Origin: Bacillota bacterium
GTDB taxonomy: Bacteria; Bacillota; Clostridia; Acetivibrionales; DSM-1351
Reading direction: 5' to 3'
Assembly: GCA_023416275.1 (NCBI GenBank)
Contig: JAEZIB010000098.1
Span: forward strand, 1-37,917
Length of the DNA stretch: 37,917 nt
The notes under the pieces were generated by a model, which ran no database searches, was not told the DNA's origin, and worked only from the letters and a program-made list of their open reading frames with translations. Each line of letters opens with the position of its first letter. Positions within the stretch are counted from its first letter, which is position 1. Shown here one piece after another: positions 14,942 to 24,209 of this stretch. Made by a program: the position numbers and the translations under genes.

Positions 14942-15096
14942 TTATAATGCCTAGATTCAAAATGAAATTTTTCGATTGTAGAAAAATTTTATTACATCAG
15001 CGGCGTTTCAACGAGGAGAGATATTTTCGCCGCCTGAAAACTAAAGCGGTACCCGCCACTTATATAAGTGGGGGACATTTTCTTGCCTCGTTATAT
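14942..15096 (-). repeat. Structured repeat element, copy D (short form, reversed)
   Basis: Read on the - strand this is the same element as copy A: it runs from the CGAGGCAAGA end (near 15090) to GAATCTAGGC near 14950, with ends TTATAATGCC and CTCGTTATA. The hairpin CCACT-TATAT-AAGTGG (about 15056-15070) is intact. It lies between the candidate promoters and OLE RNA, whose first recognisable bases follow about 15 bp later. Confidence 0.85.
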
Positions 15097-15110
15097 ATTT
15101 TAAATAAAAA

Positions 15111-15733
15111 CATGGTGGCGCAGTATTCTAGTCAGTACTAGTGGCTCTGAAGACGGGCCTAAAAATCCGTTAAAGGGCACATCGATGAAGTTCCTTGTGC
15201 CGGCTTGCTACGCCCAGTGGTGGGCTGGTGCTGGGAGTTAAGGCTTAGGGGCGATCCGCAATGGCATGCGGGCGTTGACCCCTTTTCCGTGGAGACCCTG
15301 ACTTGTGGATGAAAAGTTGAGCTATACGCTTACCACCTCATCTACGATAAGGGATTAAACCTGTTATGCGGTATCGAAAGATGCTGTGAACAGAGTAGCC
15401 TGCCGTGAGTGAGATTTGGTGGATAGTGGATCGGATGCTTAATGTATTGGCCGATATATGAGCATTATTGCTGCTTGAAACCTTTTTTGCAAAAGAGGCT
15501 AGGAGTCATTTTGACTGTTGGGGAAAACCCCTAGACTGTTCTATATGTGGTTTATTGGGGATTAAAGTGTGGACTAAGTGGTAATCAGGCCCCATATTTG
15601 GTAACGATATGGAGATGCGTTTAATGGGAAACCTCTGGTTTGGCGACATTCCAGCACTGCATTTGGGAAATCCTGCCTGACCTAAGCCGCAAAATTTACT
15701 CAGTAAACTGCCACCTGTTTTTCTATACATTTT
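15111..15733 (+). ncRNA. ole: OLE RNA (ornate large extremophilic RNA)
   Basis: A roughly 620-nt non-coding, GC-richer region has many local hairpins. Examples are GGCAC/GTGCC around 15176-15201, GCCCA-GTGG-TGGGC around 15210-15222, CCGCA/TGCGG around 15256-15270, and GGGG-AAAA-CCCC around 15520-15531. No frame encodes a plausible protein. OLE RNA is about 610 nt, lies between ispA and dxs in many Firmicutes, and directly precedes the gene for its membrane partner OapA; all three hold here. Known work places OLE RNA at the membrane in a complex needed for tolerance of cold, short-chain alcohols and magnesium stress in Bacillus halodurans. The exact ends are estimates: the 5' end follows repeat D and the 3' end approaches the oapA ribosome site. 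Recognition rests on context, length and remembered consensus. Confidence 0.92.
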
Positions 15734-15745
15734 GGAGGATTGGTG

Positions 15746-16423
15746 TTGGAAGATAATTATAAACATCCGGTCGATGAAAAGAAAGTTAAGTTTAAAGCAA
15801 ATATTGTTAGTTCAAAAAAAGAGACAAGAGTGTGGACACTCTTAATTACAGTTGTCACATTTTTTATTTCTATTTTTATGTCTTTCTTCTCTAATAAAAC
15901 AATTGGCAATGCATCTACAGTAGTTTCTTTTCTTATTGTTTTCGTTATAATAATCATAAGTATATTGTTTGATTTGGTGGGTACTGCTTCTACTGCTGCA
16001 GATGAAGCTCCTTTTCATTCGATGGCTTCTAGAAAGCTATATGGTGCAAGGCAGGCTATACGATTGATAAGAAATGCAGATAAAGTATCCAACTTTTGCA
16101 ACGATGTTGTGGGTGATATTTGTGGTGTAGTCAGTGGAGCAGCAGTTGCACTTATTGTATACAGATTCTCAGGGAATGCTACAAATTCGGAGAACTCAAT
16201 ATTTGCACTGTCAATTACTGCTATGGTGGCTTCTTTAACGGTTGGAGGGAAATCCTTAGGAAAGTCTATAGCTCTTTCAAATAGTAATTACATTATTTAT
16301 AAAGTTGCTATACTAACTAATTTTCCATTTGGAAAATTCAAAATAATTAAAAAACTTAATTTTATGTCAAAGAGAAAGAAAGCTAATAAAAAGAATAAAA
16401 CCAAAAAGGATAAAGGTAATTAA
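15746..16423 (+). CDS. oapA: OapA, OLE-associated membrane protein
   Basis: The 225-residue protein has hydrophobic segments at about residues 28-48, 54-78, 120-140 and 150-175, a conserved polar segment ISILFDLVGTASTAADEAPF between helices, and a Lys-rich C-terminal tail (KRKKANKKNKTKKDKGN) suited to RNA contact. Helices with a GTASTAADEAPFH-type motif directly after OLE RNA define OapA, which binds OLE RNA at the membrane. I chose TTG 15746, 7 nt after GGAGG (15734-15738). GTG 15743 and TTG 15740 are closer than usual. The gene is 14 bp upstream of dxs and probably shares its transcript. Confidence 0.9.
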   Translation: MEDNYKHPVDEKKVKFKANIVSSKKETRVWTLLITVVTFFISIFMSFFSNKTIGNASTVVSFLIVFVIIIISILFDLVGTASTAADEAPFHSMASRKLYGARQAIRLIRNADKVSNFCNDVVGDICGVVSGAAVALIVYRFSGNATNSENSIFALSITAMVASLTVGGKSLGKSIALSNSNYIIYKVAILTNFPFGKFKIIKKLNFMSKRKKANKKNKTKKDKGN

Positions 16424-16437
16424 AGGAGTATAAACAA

Positions 16438-18321
16438 GTGGGGTATTTGGATAGTATAAACTTTCCTGAAGATATACAAAAATTGAATAATGAGCAGTTA
16501 TTATGCTTGGCTGAGGAAATAAGGACCTTTCTTATTCAAAAGGTTTCAAAAACAGGAGGTCATTTGGCGTCAAATCTTGGAATTGTTGAGTTGACTCTTG
16601 CCCTTCACAAAAATTTTAATTCGGAAATTGATAAAATTGTCTGGGACGTTGGACATCAATCATATGTGCACAAGATTTTAACAGGACGTAAGGACAAATT
16701 TGATACACTGAGAAAGCTTGGAGGACTTGCAGGTTTTCCAAAAACTAGTGAAAGTAAGCACGACTGTTTTAATACAGGACACAGTAGCACATCTATTTCT
16801 GCTGCTCTTGGTATAGCTAGGGCAAGGGATATAAATAAAGAAAAGCATAGCGTTATTGCTGTTATTGGTGACGGAGCTATGACAGGTGGTATGGCATACG
16901 AAGCACTGAATGACGGTGGAAGGTTAAACAGTAATTTTATAGTTATACTAAATGATAATGAAATGTCAATTTCTCATAATGTAGGCGGTTTGTCAAAATA
17001 CCTTAGCAGGCTGAGGACAGATCCAGTATATACAAAAGCCAAAGAAGACGTTGATAATTTTCTTGAAAAATTGCCCAATATTAGCAAAAAGGCAAGGGCT
17101 GCTGCAATAAAGATAAAAGGCACTGTAAAATATTTGTTTGCTCAAGGTGTATTTTTTGAACAATTAGGGTATAAGTATTATGGGCCGGTAGATGGACATA
17201 ATTTTGAAGAGTTAAATAAAGCATTAGTTGCAGCAAAAAAGATTAAAGGACCTGTGTTGCTTCATGTAAGCACTCAAAAAGGCAAGGGTTATTCTTTTGC
17301 TGAGGAAAGCCCTGACAGATTTCATGGAATAGCACCCTTTGAAATAGAAACTGGTGAAACTTTAGGAGCAAGTGAGCCTGATTTTTCAAAGGTTTTTGGA
17401 GATACTATATGCGAATTTGCGGCTGTCAATGATAAAATTGTTGCAATTTCGGCTGCTATGGTTAAGGGAACAGGACTTCACAGATTTAGCATTGAGTATC
17501 CACAGAGATTTTTTGATGTTGGAATAGCAGAACAGCATGCAGTTACATCATCTGCCGGAATGGCAATTAGTGGGATGATCCCTGTTGTTGCTATATATTC
17601 CTCATTTTTGCAGAGAGCATACGACCAGATAGTACATGATGTTGCAGCTCAAAGACTCCATGTAATATTTGCAATAGATAGAGCTGGGATTGTTGGCGAA
17701 GATGGTGAAACTCATCAAGGGGTTTTTGACATATCCTTTTTGAATCATGTACCTAATCTTACGATTATGGCACCTGCTGATTACTATGAATTAAAACATA
17801 TGCTTGACTTTGCTATTAATATACAAGCAGGACCGATTGCTATCAGGTACCCTAGAGGAAGAGGAAGGGCTGTATTGACAAGAGAGATTCCTATCCAAAT
17901 GGGAAAAGGTGCGATTGTAAAGGAAGGCAAAGATGTGTGTATCTTAGCTGTTGGAACTATGGTGGCTACGGCTATCGAAGCTGCTGAAAACCTCCAAAAA
18001 AGCGGTGTCAGTGCTGAGGTTGTTAGTGTTAGATTTATAAAGCCAATAGATGAGAAACTAATTATACGTTGTGCTCATAAGTTTAAACAGATTGTTACAC
18101 TTGAAGATAATTGCAGGGTTGGCGGTTTTGGAAGCAGAGTATTAGAAGTACTTAATAAAAATGGACTTAAAACTAATTTGAATGTTATGGCATTACCAGA
18201 GGAATTTATTTCTCATGGTTCTAGAAATGAATTGCTTAAGAATTCAGGCTTGGATTCTGATTCGGTTGCAAAGAGTATTTTAGAATATTTCGCTAAAGCT
18301 AAAGCGGGTTTTGGAGGATAA
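16438..18321 (+). CDS. dxs: 1-deoxy-D-xylulose-5-phosphate synthase
   Basis: Dxs joins pyruvate and glyceraldehyde 3-phosphate with thiamine diphosphate in the first step of the MEP isoprenoid pathway. The 627-residue length is normal. Visible motifs are SKTGGHLASNLGIVELT, the cofactor motif GDGAMTGGMAYEALN with its LNDNEMSISHNVG continuation, the transketolase-like FFDVGIAEQHAVTSSAGMA, and DRAGIVGEDGETHQG. GTG 16438 is preceded by AAAGGAG at 16422-16428. The downstream tlyA begins 3 bp after the stop. Dxs supplies the precursor pathway used by IspA upstream. Confidence 0.98.
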   Translation: MGYLDSINFPEDIQKLNNEQLLCLAEEIRTFLIQKVSKTGGHLASNLGIVELTLALHKNFNSEIDKIVWDVGHQSYVHKILTGRKDKFDTLRKLGGLAGFPKTSESKHDCFNTGHSSTSISAALGIARARDINKEKHSVIAVIGDGAMTGGMAYEALNDGGRLNSNFIVILNDNEMSISHNVGGLSKYLSRLRTDPVYTKAKEDVDNFLEKLPNISKKARAAAIKIKGTVKYLFAQGVFFEQLGYKYYGPVDGHNFEELNKALVAAKKIKGPVLLHVSTQKGKGYSFAEESPDRFHGIAPFEIETGETLGASEPDFSKVFGDTICEFAAVNDKIVAISAAMVKGTGLHRFSIEYPQRFFDVGIAEQHAVTSSAGMAISGMIPVVAIYSSFLQRAYDQIVHDVAAQRLHVIFAIDRAGIVGEDGETHQGVFDISFLNHVPNLTIMAPADYYELKHMLDFAINIQAGPIAIRYPRGRGRAVLTREIPIQMGKGAIVKEGKDVCILAVGTMVATAIEAAENLQKSGVSAEVVSVRFIKPIDEKLIIRCAHKFKQIVTLEDNCRVGGFGSRVLEVLNKNGLKTNLNVMALPEEFISHGSRNELLKNSGLDSDSVAKSILEYFAKAKAGFGG

Positions 18322-18324
18322 GAG

Positions 18325-19143
18325 TTGGAAAAGGAAAGACTTGATGTATTACTTGTTGAAAAGGGCTTTTTTGATAGCAGAGAAAAGTGCAAAAGTGCTA
18401 TTATGGCAGGTGTTGTATGGATTAATGGAGTGCGTGAAGATAAACCAGGAACTAAGGTTTCTGTAGACTGCCAGATTGAGATAAGAGAAAATATAAATCC
18501 TTTTGTAAGCAGAGGCGGATTGAAGCTTGCTAAGGCAATAAGCGAGTTTGATATAGTTCTTGAGAATAAAGTTTGTATGGATATAGGGGCATCAACAGGT
18601 GGATTTACTGATTGTATGCTAAAAAACGGTGCTACCAAGGTAGTAGCCATTGATGTTGGTTACGGTCAGCTTGCATGGGAACTTAGAAATGATTCACGTG
18701 TTATTTGTAAGGAACGGACAAACATAAGATATGTTAAGATAGATGATATAGGCTTTCTTTCTGATTTTGCTTCAATTGATGTATCTTTTATTTCATTAAC
18801 GAAGGTTATGCCTGCTGTGTTAGAATTATTGAAAGCTGATGGGGAGCTTGTTTGCTTAATAAAACCTCAATTTGAAGCTGGAAGAGAGAAAGTTGGAAAA
18901 CATGGAGTGGTGAGAGATAGCGGAGTACATAAAGAGGTTATTTTAAACATTGTAAATTTTGTACTTGCCCAAAATTTATTTATTAAGGAGCTGTCTTATT
19001 CACCAATAAAAGGTCCTGAAGGAAATATTGAGTATTTACTTTATTTATCAAAGCAGGATCAAGGAAATTCGTGTAATAAAGTTAATGACCTTATAGATAG
19101 TGTGGTTACAAATGCACATTTATCTCTTACTGCAAAAACTTAA
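18325..19143 (+). CDS. tlyA: TlyA family rRNA methyltransferase
   Basis: TlyA-type enzymes methylate 2'-OH groups of rRNA, and in some species are linked to haemolysin activity. The 272-residue protein has an N-terminal S4 RNA-binding domain (residues 1-60, RLDVLLVEKGFFDSREKCK), SRGGLKLAKAI, and a FtsJ-like methyltransferase domain with the SAM motif DIGASTGGFTD beginning at D86 and IKPQFEAGREKVGKHGVVRD. TTG 18325 uses GGAGG within the end of dxs. The dxs-tlyA-nadK-argR-recN order is typical of Firmicutes. Confidence 0.95.
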   Translation: MEKERLDVLLVEKGFFDSREKCKSAIMAGVVWINGVREDKPGTKVSVDCQIEIRENINPFVSRGGLKLAKAISEFDIVLENKVCMDIGASTGGFTDCMLKNGATKVVAIDVGYGQLAWELRNDSRVICKERTNIRYVKIDDIGFLSDFASIDVSFISLTKVMPAVLELLKADGELVCLIKPQFEAGREKVGKHGVVRDSGVHKEVILNIVNFVLAQNLFIKELSYSPIKGPEGNIEYLLYLSKQDQGNSCNKVNDLIDSVVTNAHLSLTAKT

Positions 19144-19171
19144 TAGAATGTTAATTTTTATAAAATTACCT

Positions 19172-19248
19172 AAACTTTCGCAGTTGAAAATTGTAGGCGC
19201 TAAACTTATCAATGAAAAGTTAACTAAAAATAATTGAGTGAATTAGTG
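19172..19248 (+). repeat. Dispersed repeat, TTATCAATG family, copy 2
   Basis: ACTTTCGCAGTTGAAAATTG and AACTTATCAATGAAAAGTTA, followed by AAATAATTGAGTGAATTAGT, align in order with copy 3 at 25171-25260. It fills most of the tlyA-nadK gap. Confidence 0.6.
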
Positions 19249-19311
19249 GCAAAAATGCTTGCTGAATGAATACATCTGAAATCACTAAATACAGCCTCCT
19301 GGAGGGTTAAG

Positions 19312-20169
19312 ATGAAAAACATAGGTGTTATAACGAATAGAGAAAAAGACATTGGACTAAAATATACAAATCAGCTGATTGAAAGCGTGAAGAGGCATGG
19401 TGGTCAAGTTATTATTCCAACTCCTAATTCAAATGGAAAGGAAGGAATTGACAACGAGGTCAATGAAATATGTGCAAGCTGCGATTTGATTATTTGCTTA
19501 GGTGGAGATGGTACTTTTTTAAAAGCGGCCAGAGCTGCTTATTTATACGATATACCAATGTTAGGTATAAATCTTGGTTCTTTGGGATTTTTAACAGATA
19601 TTGATAAAGGAGAAATTGATAAGTCTGTAGAAAATATATTTAGTGGAAACTATAAAATAGAAGAAAGAATGATGATTTCCTCTAAAATATATAAGGGTGG
19701 AAAGCTATTTGCTGAAGATGAAGCAATAAACGATGTTGTAATATCCCGTGGAGGAATACAGAGAATACTTCATTTGAGCACATTTATTGATGATAACTTC
19801 ATTGAAATGTTTCCGTGCGATGGCATTGTATTAGCCACTCCCACAGGCTCTACAGCATATTCATTGTCGGCAGGCGGACCTATTGTTGATCCAACTTCAA
19901 ACCTTATTATTGTAACGCCTATTTGTCCTCATATACTTTATTCCAGTTCTTTTATTGCGAAGGAGGAGCAGAGAATTAAGGTGTGTGTGGCTGATGGTTT
20001 TGAACACACAGCACTGGTAAATGTTGATGGACAAAAGCTTTATGAAATATCAGGAGGAGACTATCTTGTTATTGAGAGGACAAGCAGTAAAGTTAAAATT
20101 TTAAAGATTGATTCTAAAAATTTCTTTAAAATAGTTAGAAATAAATTTTACGATAGAAAAGAGGATTAA
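19312..20169 (+). CDS. nadK: NAD kinase
   Basis: NadK phosphorylates NAD to NADP with ATP or polyphosphate. The 285-residue product has the diagnostic GGDGTFLKAAR (G64-G65-D66-G67-T68), the substrate-binding NDVVISRGG, and the glycine-rich PTGSTAYSLSAGGPIV. ATG 19312 follows GGAGGG at 19301-19306. It is 4 bp upstream of argR, so the two are co-translated. Confidence 0.97.
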   Translation: MKNIGVITNREKDIGLKYTNQLIESVKRHGGQVIIPTPNSNGKEGIDNEVNEICASCDLIICLGGDGTFLKAARAAYLYDIPMLGINLGSLGFLTDIDKGEIDKSVENIFSGNYKIEERMMISSKIYKGGKLFAEDEAINDVVISRGGIQRILHLSTFIDDNFIEMFPCDGIVLATPTGSTAYSLSAGGPIVDPTSNLIIVTPICPHILYSSSFIAKEEQRIKVCVADGFEHTALVNVDGQKLYEISGGDYLVIERTSSKVKILKIDSKNFFKIVRNKFYDRKED

Positions 20170-20173
20170 TGAT

Positions 20174-20629
20174 ATGAAGTATAACCGTCATGCAAAAATA
20201 TTAGAAATAATAGATAATAACGTAATAGAAACACAGGAGGAGCTTGCGGAGAAGCTAAAAGAGCAAGGCGTGGATGTAACTCAAGCTACTGTTTCTAGAG
20301 ATATAAAGGATCTTAGATTAATTAAAGTTATGTCATCAGATGGCAGATACAAATATGCAACATTAACCCAAACGGAAAATCATATTTCAAGTAGATTAAC
20401 AACTATTCTAACTGAAGCATATGTATCAAGTGATTATGCAAATAATATAGTAGTTGTTAAAACTCTTTCTGGAATGGCACAGGCAGCTGCTTCTGCAATA
20501 GATTCTCTTAAATGGGAGGAAATATTAGGAAGTATTGCAGGTGATGATACATTAATAATTGTTTGCAGAGCTGAAAAAATCGCAGAGGAAATTGTAAATA
20601 AATTTAACAAAATGATAAAACAGGCATAG
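20174..20629 (+). CDS. argR: Arginine repressor ArgR/AhrC
   Basis: ArgR senses arginine and represses biosynthesis or activates catabolism genes. The 151-residue protein has an N-terminal winged helix (residues 1-70) with the recognition-helix segment VTQATVSRDIKDLRLIKV. Its C-terminal hexamerisation domain includes the arginine-binding AGDDTLIIVCR. Its place between nadK and recN is the standard Firmicute one. No arginine genes are in the window. Confidence 0.96.
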   Translation: MKYNRHAKILEIIDNNVIETQEELAEKLKEQGVDVTQATVSRDIKDLRLIKVMSSDGRYKYATLTQTENHISSRLTTILTEAYVSSDYANNIVVVKTLSGMAQAAASAIDSLKWEEILGSIAGDDTLIIVCRAEKIAEEIVNKFNKMIKQA

Positions 20630-20706
20630 TAGGTGTAACTTTTTGATGTAACTAATGCTTCCTATGTATGTTTTTCGTTTATTTTAATATAGGTAGGTGA
20701 ATATGT

Positions 20707-22410
20707 ATGCTTTTGCAGCTTGATATTCAAAATATAGCTCTTATCGATAAGCTTAGTCTTGAAATAGCACCAGGGCTAAATGTACTCACAGGTGAGACCG
20801 GAGCAGGAAAATCAATTATAATTGACTCTATAAATGCTGTTCTAGGTGAAAGAGTAAATAAAGACATAATTAGAAATGGTAGAGATAAGGCATTTATTGA
20901 AGCTATATTTGATTACAATAAAAATACATATGTAAGTGATATTTTAGAGCAGCTTGGAATTGAAGCTGAGGACGGGAATATTATTGTTTCCAGAGAAATT
21001 TCTTTATCGGGCAAAAATGCTTGCAGAATTAATGGCAGGCTTGTCAATGTATCGACGCTCAAGCAAGTAGGAGAACTACTAATAGATATACATGGACAGC
21101 ACGACAACCAATCCCTTTTAAAAACTGAGACGCATATAGAGTTGCTAGATGCCTTTGGAGGAGCTGCTCTTGGAAAGTACAAAGCTGAGTATTTTGAGCT
21201 TTTTGAAGAGTATAAATCAGTCAGGTCAAAAATTCAAGGGCTTGTTGGTGACAAGGGTGAAATTGCTCGTAGAATGGATATGCTGAAGTTTCAAATTGAC
21301 GAAATTAAAAATGCCAAGCTAAAAAAAGGCGAGGATGAGAATCTAAACAAGCAGAGACAGGTATTAGTTAATTCAGAAAAAATAATGAGCTCTATTATTT
21401 CATCTTATGGACTGCTAAATGAAGATAATAATGGCAAATCTGCTATGTATATTTTAAACAAGACACTTCAAGAGCTTTCAAACGTATGCAAATATGATGA
21501 GGGAGTAATTCCTATATCAGAAAAATTAGAATCAGTTATTTACCAATTGGAGGATATCTGTGGGGATATTCTTGAAAAAAGGGATGGGGCAGAATTCGAT
21601 CCTGAAGAATTGTCCCGTATTGATGAAAGAATTGATATAATAGCAAGGCTCAAGAGAAAATATGGATATACAATAGATGAGATTATAGAATTTTATGAAA
21701 AATCAAAAACTGAATATCAAGAGCTTTTGCAAAGTGAGAGCTTAATTGAAGAATTGAACAAGCAACTAGCTGAGCTGACCAAAAAGCTTTCTCTATGCAG
21801 CAACCACTTGCACATGGAGAGGGAAAAGGCAGCACAGATTCTTGAAAAAAATATAACAGATGAGTTAGAAAATTTGGAAATGAAGAATTCTGAATTTAAG
21901 GTAAATTTATTATATAGTGAGAATACTACAAACTTTACTAAAAATGGACTTGACTGCGCCGAATTCCTTATTTCTAGCAACATTGGCGAGCCTTTAAAAC
22001 CGTTGAGCAAAATTGCATCTGGTGGAGAAATGTCTAGAATAATGCTTGCAATAAAGACTATTCTTGCCAATGTAGATTCAATACCAACCTTAATATTTGA
22101 TGAAATTGATACTGGTATAAGTGGCAAGGCTGCTCAAAAAGTAGGCGAAAAGTTGTCATATATATCAAAAAATCATCAAGTATTATGTGTTACCCACTTG
22201 TCACAACTAGCTTGTATGGCAGATAATCATTTATTAATAGAAAAAAATTCCAATGGTGAAAATACCTTCACAACAGTAAGAAGTCTCAATTCAAAAGGAA
22301 GAATTGAAGAGATAGCCAGAATAATTGGCGGCTCTGACATTACAACTCTTGCTATTAAGCATGCTGATGAACTCATCAAAGCTGCTAAAATTTTCAAATC
22401 AAAAAAATAA
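20707..22410 (+). CDS. recN: DNA repair protein RecN
   Basis: RecN is an SMC-like ATPase that acts early at DNA double-strand breaks. The 567-residue product has Walker A GETGAGKS at residues 29-36, long central coiled coils (about residues 160-390), the ABC signature KIASGGEMSRIMLAIK, and Walker B PTLIFDEIDTGISG with the following H-loop VTHLSQLA. Length is typical. ATG 20707 follows AGGTGAAT at 20694-20701. The gene ends the housekeeping operon and is followed by a terminator. Confidence 0.97.
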   Translation: MLLQLDIQNIALIDKLSLEIAPGLNVLTGETGAGKSIIIDSINAVLGERVNKDIIRNGRDKAFIEAIFDYNKNTYVSDILEQLGIEAEDGNIIVSREISLSGKNACRINGRLVNVSTLKQVGELLIDIHGQHDNQSLLKTETHIELLDAFGGAALGKYKAEYFELFEEYKSVRSKIQGLVGDKGEIARRMDMLKFQIDEIKNAKLKKGEDENLNKQRQVLVNSEKIMSSIISSYGLLNEDNNGKSAMYILNKTLQELSNVCKYDEGVIPISEKLESVIYQLEDICGDILEKRDGAEFDPEELSRIDERIDIIARLKRKYGYTIDEIIEFYEKSKTEYQELLQSESLIEELNKQLAELTKKLSLCSNHLHMEREKAAQILEKNITDELENLEMKNSEFKVNLLYSENTTNFTKNGLDCAEFLISSNIGEPLKPLSKIASGGEMSRIMLAIKTILANVDSIPTLIFDEIDTGISGKAAQKVGEKLSYISKNHQVLCVTHLSQLACMADNHLLIEKNSNGENTFTTVRSLNSKGRIEEIARIIGGSDITTLAIKHADELIKAAKIFKSKK

Positions 22411-22488
22411 AATAAATTACTTTCATGTTTTAATTTACTTGAATAATAAAAAACTATAAAGGTTAACTTATGATTGATTATAAAATTC

Positions 22489-22527
22489 GGTCACGCTTAA
22501 AAATTTAAAAAGCGTGACCTGTTGTTT
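22489..22527 (+). terminator. Terminator after recN
   Basis: GGTCACGCTT (22489-22498) and AAGCGTGACC (22510-22519) form a perfect 10-bp stem followed by TGTTGTTT. Confidence 0.75.
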
Positions 22528-22652
22528 AGTTGTAATTAAGTTTATTGCAATGTGTAAAAGCAAGCAGCATGTAAATTATTTTTATTTAGGAACAGCAATA
22601 TAATAATGTATTATTTGTTATATTGTTTTTCCCTCATAGGGAGCGTGAATAC

Positions 22653-23981
22653 ATGCACTATTTTAAAACCAATAAAAAAAAGCTGTTTGTATTACTAATT
22701 GTATGTATTTGTGTAGTTACATTTAGTTATTTTCAAGCATTTTCTGTAATACCGAGAAAGATAACGCTTTTGGAAGGAGAAGAATATGTTTATAATTTTC
22801 AAAGCTTTTATTTTGTAAATATTAAAGCCGATAACAGCGAGGTTTTAAAATTGAATAATAAGGATATAGAAGCAAATGGAAATTATTTGGAATTACTGTC
22901 GCCGTTAGCATTTAAAACAGAAAAGAAAGGAACTGTAAATTTAGATTTTAAAGTATTTGGGCTGATTCCTCTTAAGAAAATGCAGGTAGATATCATTCCA
23001 AGTAAAAAGCTAGTGGCTTGTGGAAATACTGTAGGTGTTAAAATAAAAATGGAAGGTATATTAGTTATAGGAGTAAGTGATGTTGATACAGGCTCTGGAG
23101 AAAGATGTGCTCCAGCTAAAGAAGCTGGAATTAGAGTGGGAGATATTATATACGATATTAATGGAAAAAAAATATCAGATATAACTGAATTAATTAAACA
23201 AATTGACAGTAGTAATGGAAACAAACTGGAGGTAACGTATAAACGAGGAAATAACATTATGCGCACAATATTAAACCCAATAATAGGTATGAACGATAAA
23301 AAATATCATATTGGGTTATGGGTAAGAGATAGTACTGCAGGAATAGGTACAATGACTTTTTTTGACCCTGAATCACGTACTTTTGGGGCTTTAGGTCATG
23401 GTATAACAGATATTGATACTGGACTTTTAATGCCTGTAAATAGCGGAGAGGTTCTTGAATCAAATATTGTTGCAATAAAAAGAGGAGTACAGGGTACTCC
23501 TGGAGAATTAAAAGGTATATTTATGGAGAATAAGTTACCAATGGGGAATATATTTAAGAATGATGAGTGTGGAATTTACGGCAAACTATTTAGCAATGAT
23601 TTGAAAATGTTCAAAAATAAAGCTTATCCTATAGGTATAAGAGGTCAAGTAAAAGTTGGTAAGGCAACTATTTTATCAAATATTGAAGGTAATACTATAG
23701 AAGAGTTTGATGTGATCATTGAAAAGGTAGCACGACAATCCTTTAGCGGCCCTAAAGGAATGGTAATTAGGGTTACTGATAAAAGATTATTAGATTCAAC
23801 TGGAGGCATTGTACAGGGGATGTCGGGTAGTCCAATAATACAAAATGGTAAACTAATTGGAGCGGTAACACATGTTTTGGTTAATGATCCAACCAGAGGC
23901 TATGGGATTTTTATTGAATGGATGTTAAAAAATATAGACGGAAATTCTAATAATCACATGGAAGAGTTGAAAGTTGGTTGA
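22653..23981 (+). CDS. spoIVB: SpoIVB serine peptidase
   Basis: SpoIVB is made in the forespore, secreted into the intermembrane space, and triggers pro-sigma-K processing by cleaving SpoIVFA. The 442-residue protein has an N-terminal membrane anchor (about residues 9-29), a PDZ domain (about residues 130-215, with APAKEAGIRVGDIIYDING), and an S55 peptidase domain with GIGTMTFFDPESRTFGALGH. The catalytic serine motif is GMSGSP (second serine S393). ATG 22653 follows AGGGAG at 22638-22643; the upstream TTG 22623 has no ribosome site. recN-spoIVB-spo0A is the conserved order. Confidence 0.96.
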   Translation: MHYFKTNKKKLFVLLIVCICVVTFSYFQAFSVIPRKITLLEGEEYVYNFQSFYFVNIKADNSEVLKLNNKDIEANGNYLELLSPLAFKTEKKGTVNLDFKVFGLIPLKKMQVDIIPSKKLVACGNTVGVKIKMEGILVIGVSDVDTGSGERCAPAKEAGIRVGDIIYDINGKKISDITELIKQIDSSNGNKLEVTYKRGNNIMRTILNPIIGMNDKKYHIGLWVRDSTAGIGTMTFFDPESRTFGALGHGITDIDTGLLMPVNSGEVLESNIVAIKRGVQGTPGELKGIFMENKLPMGNIFKNDECGIYGKLFSNDLKMFKNKAYPIGIRGQVKVGKATILSNIEGNTIEEFDVIIEKVARQSFSGPKGMVIRVTDKRLLDSTGGIVQGMSGSPIIQNGKLIGAVTHVLVNDPTRGYGIFIEWMLKNIDGNSNNHMEELKVG

Positions 23982-23995
23982 ATTTTTAATAAAAT

Positions 23996-24040
23996 AACAT
24001 TATATTATTACTCTTTGGGCAATAATATAATGTTTTTTCT
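23996..24040 (+). terminator. Terminator between spoIVB and spo0A
   Basis: AACATTATATTATT pairs perfectly with AATAATATAATGTT (14 bp) around an 11-nt loop, followed by TTTT. It insulates spo0A from spoIVB transcription. Confidence 0.85.
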
Positions 24041-24132
24041 TTATAATATTAGAGAAATATGGTAATATAGAGGCGTACACAAGTTATTTTGTTTATTTAA
24101 AATATTTTTTCTTTGGCAATTAATGAAAAAAC

Positions 24133-24161
24133 TTGTAATTATGTCGAGTTCAAAATATAAT
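24133..24161 (+). promoter_or_regulatory. spo0A promoter with an overlapping 0A-like box
   Basis: TTGTAA (24133-24138), 17 bp, TATAAT (24156-24161). The spacer contains TGTCGAG (24142-24148), one base from the Spo0A-binding core TGTCGAA. Spo0A could bind within its own promoter. Confidence 0.5.
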
Positions 24162-24209
24162 AGATACATGACATATTTTGGTAAAATAAAAACGTAGGGG
24201 GTTATTGCT

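Noticed and set aside
14947..15141. 64-codon + strand ORF before OLE RNA
   Set aside because: It is a chance frame through repeat copy D running into OLE RNA.
15506..15766. 86-codon - strand ORF across the end of OLE RNA
   Set aside because: It is antisense to a structured RNA and the oapA start, with no ribosome site.
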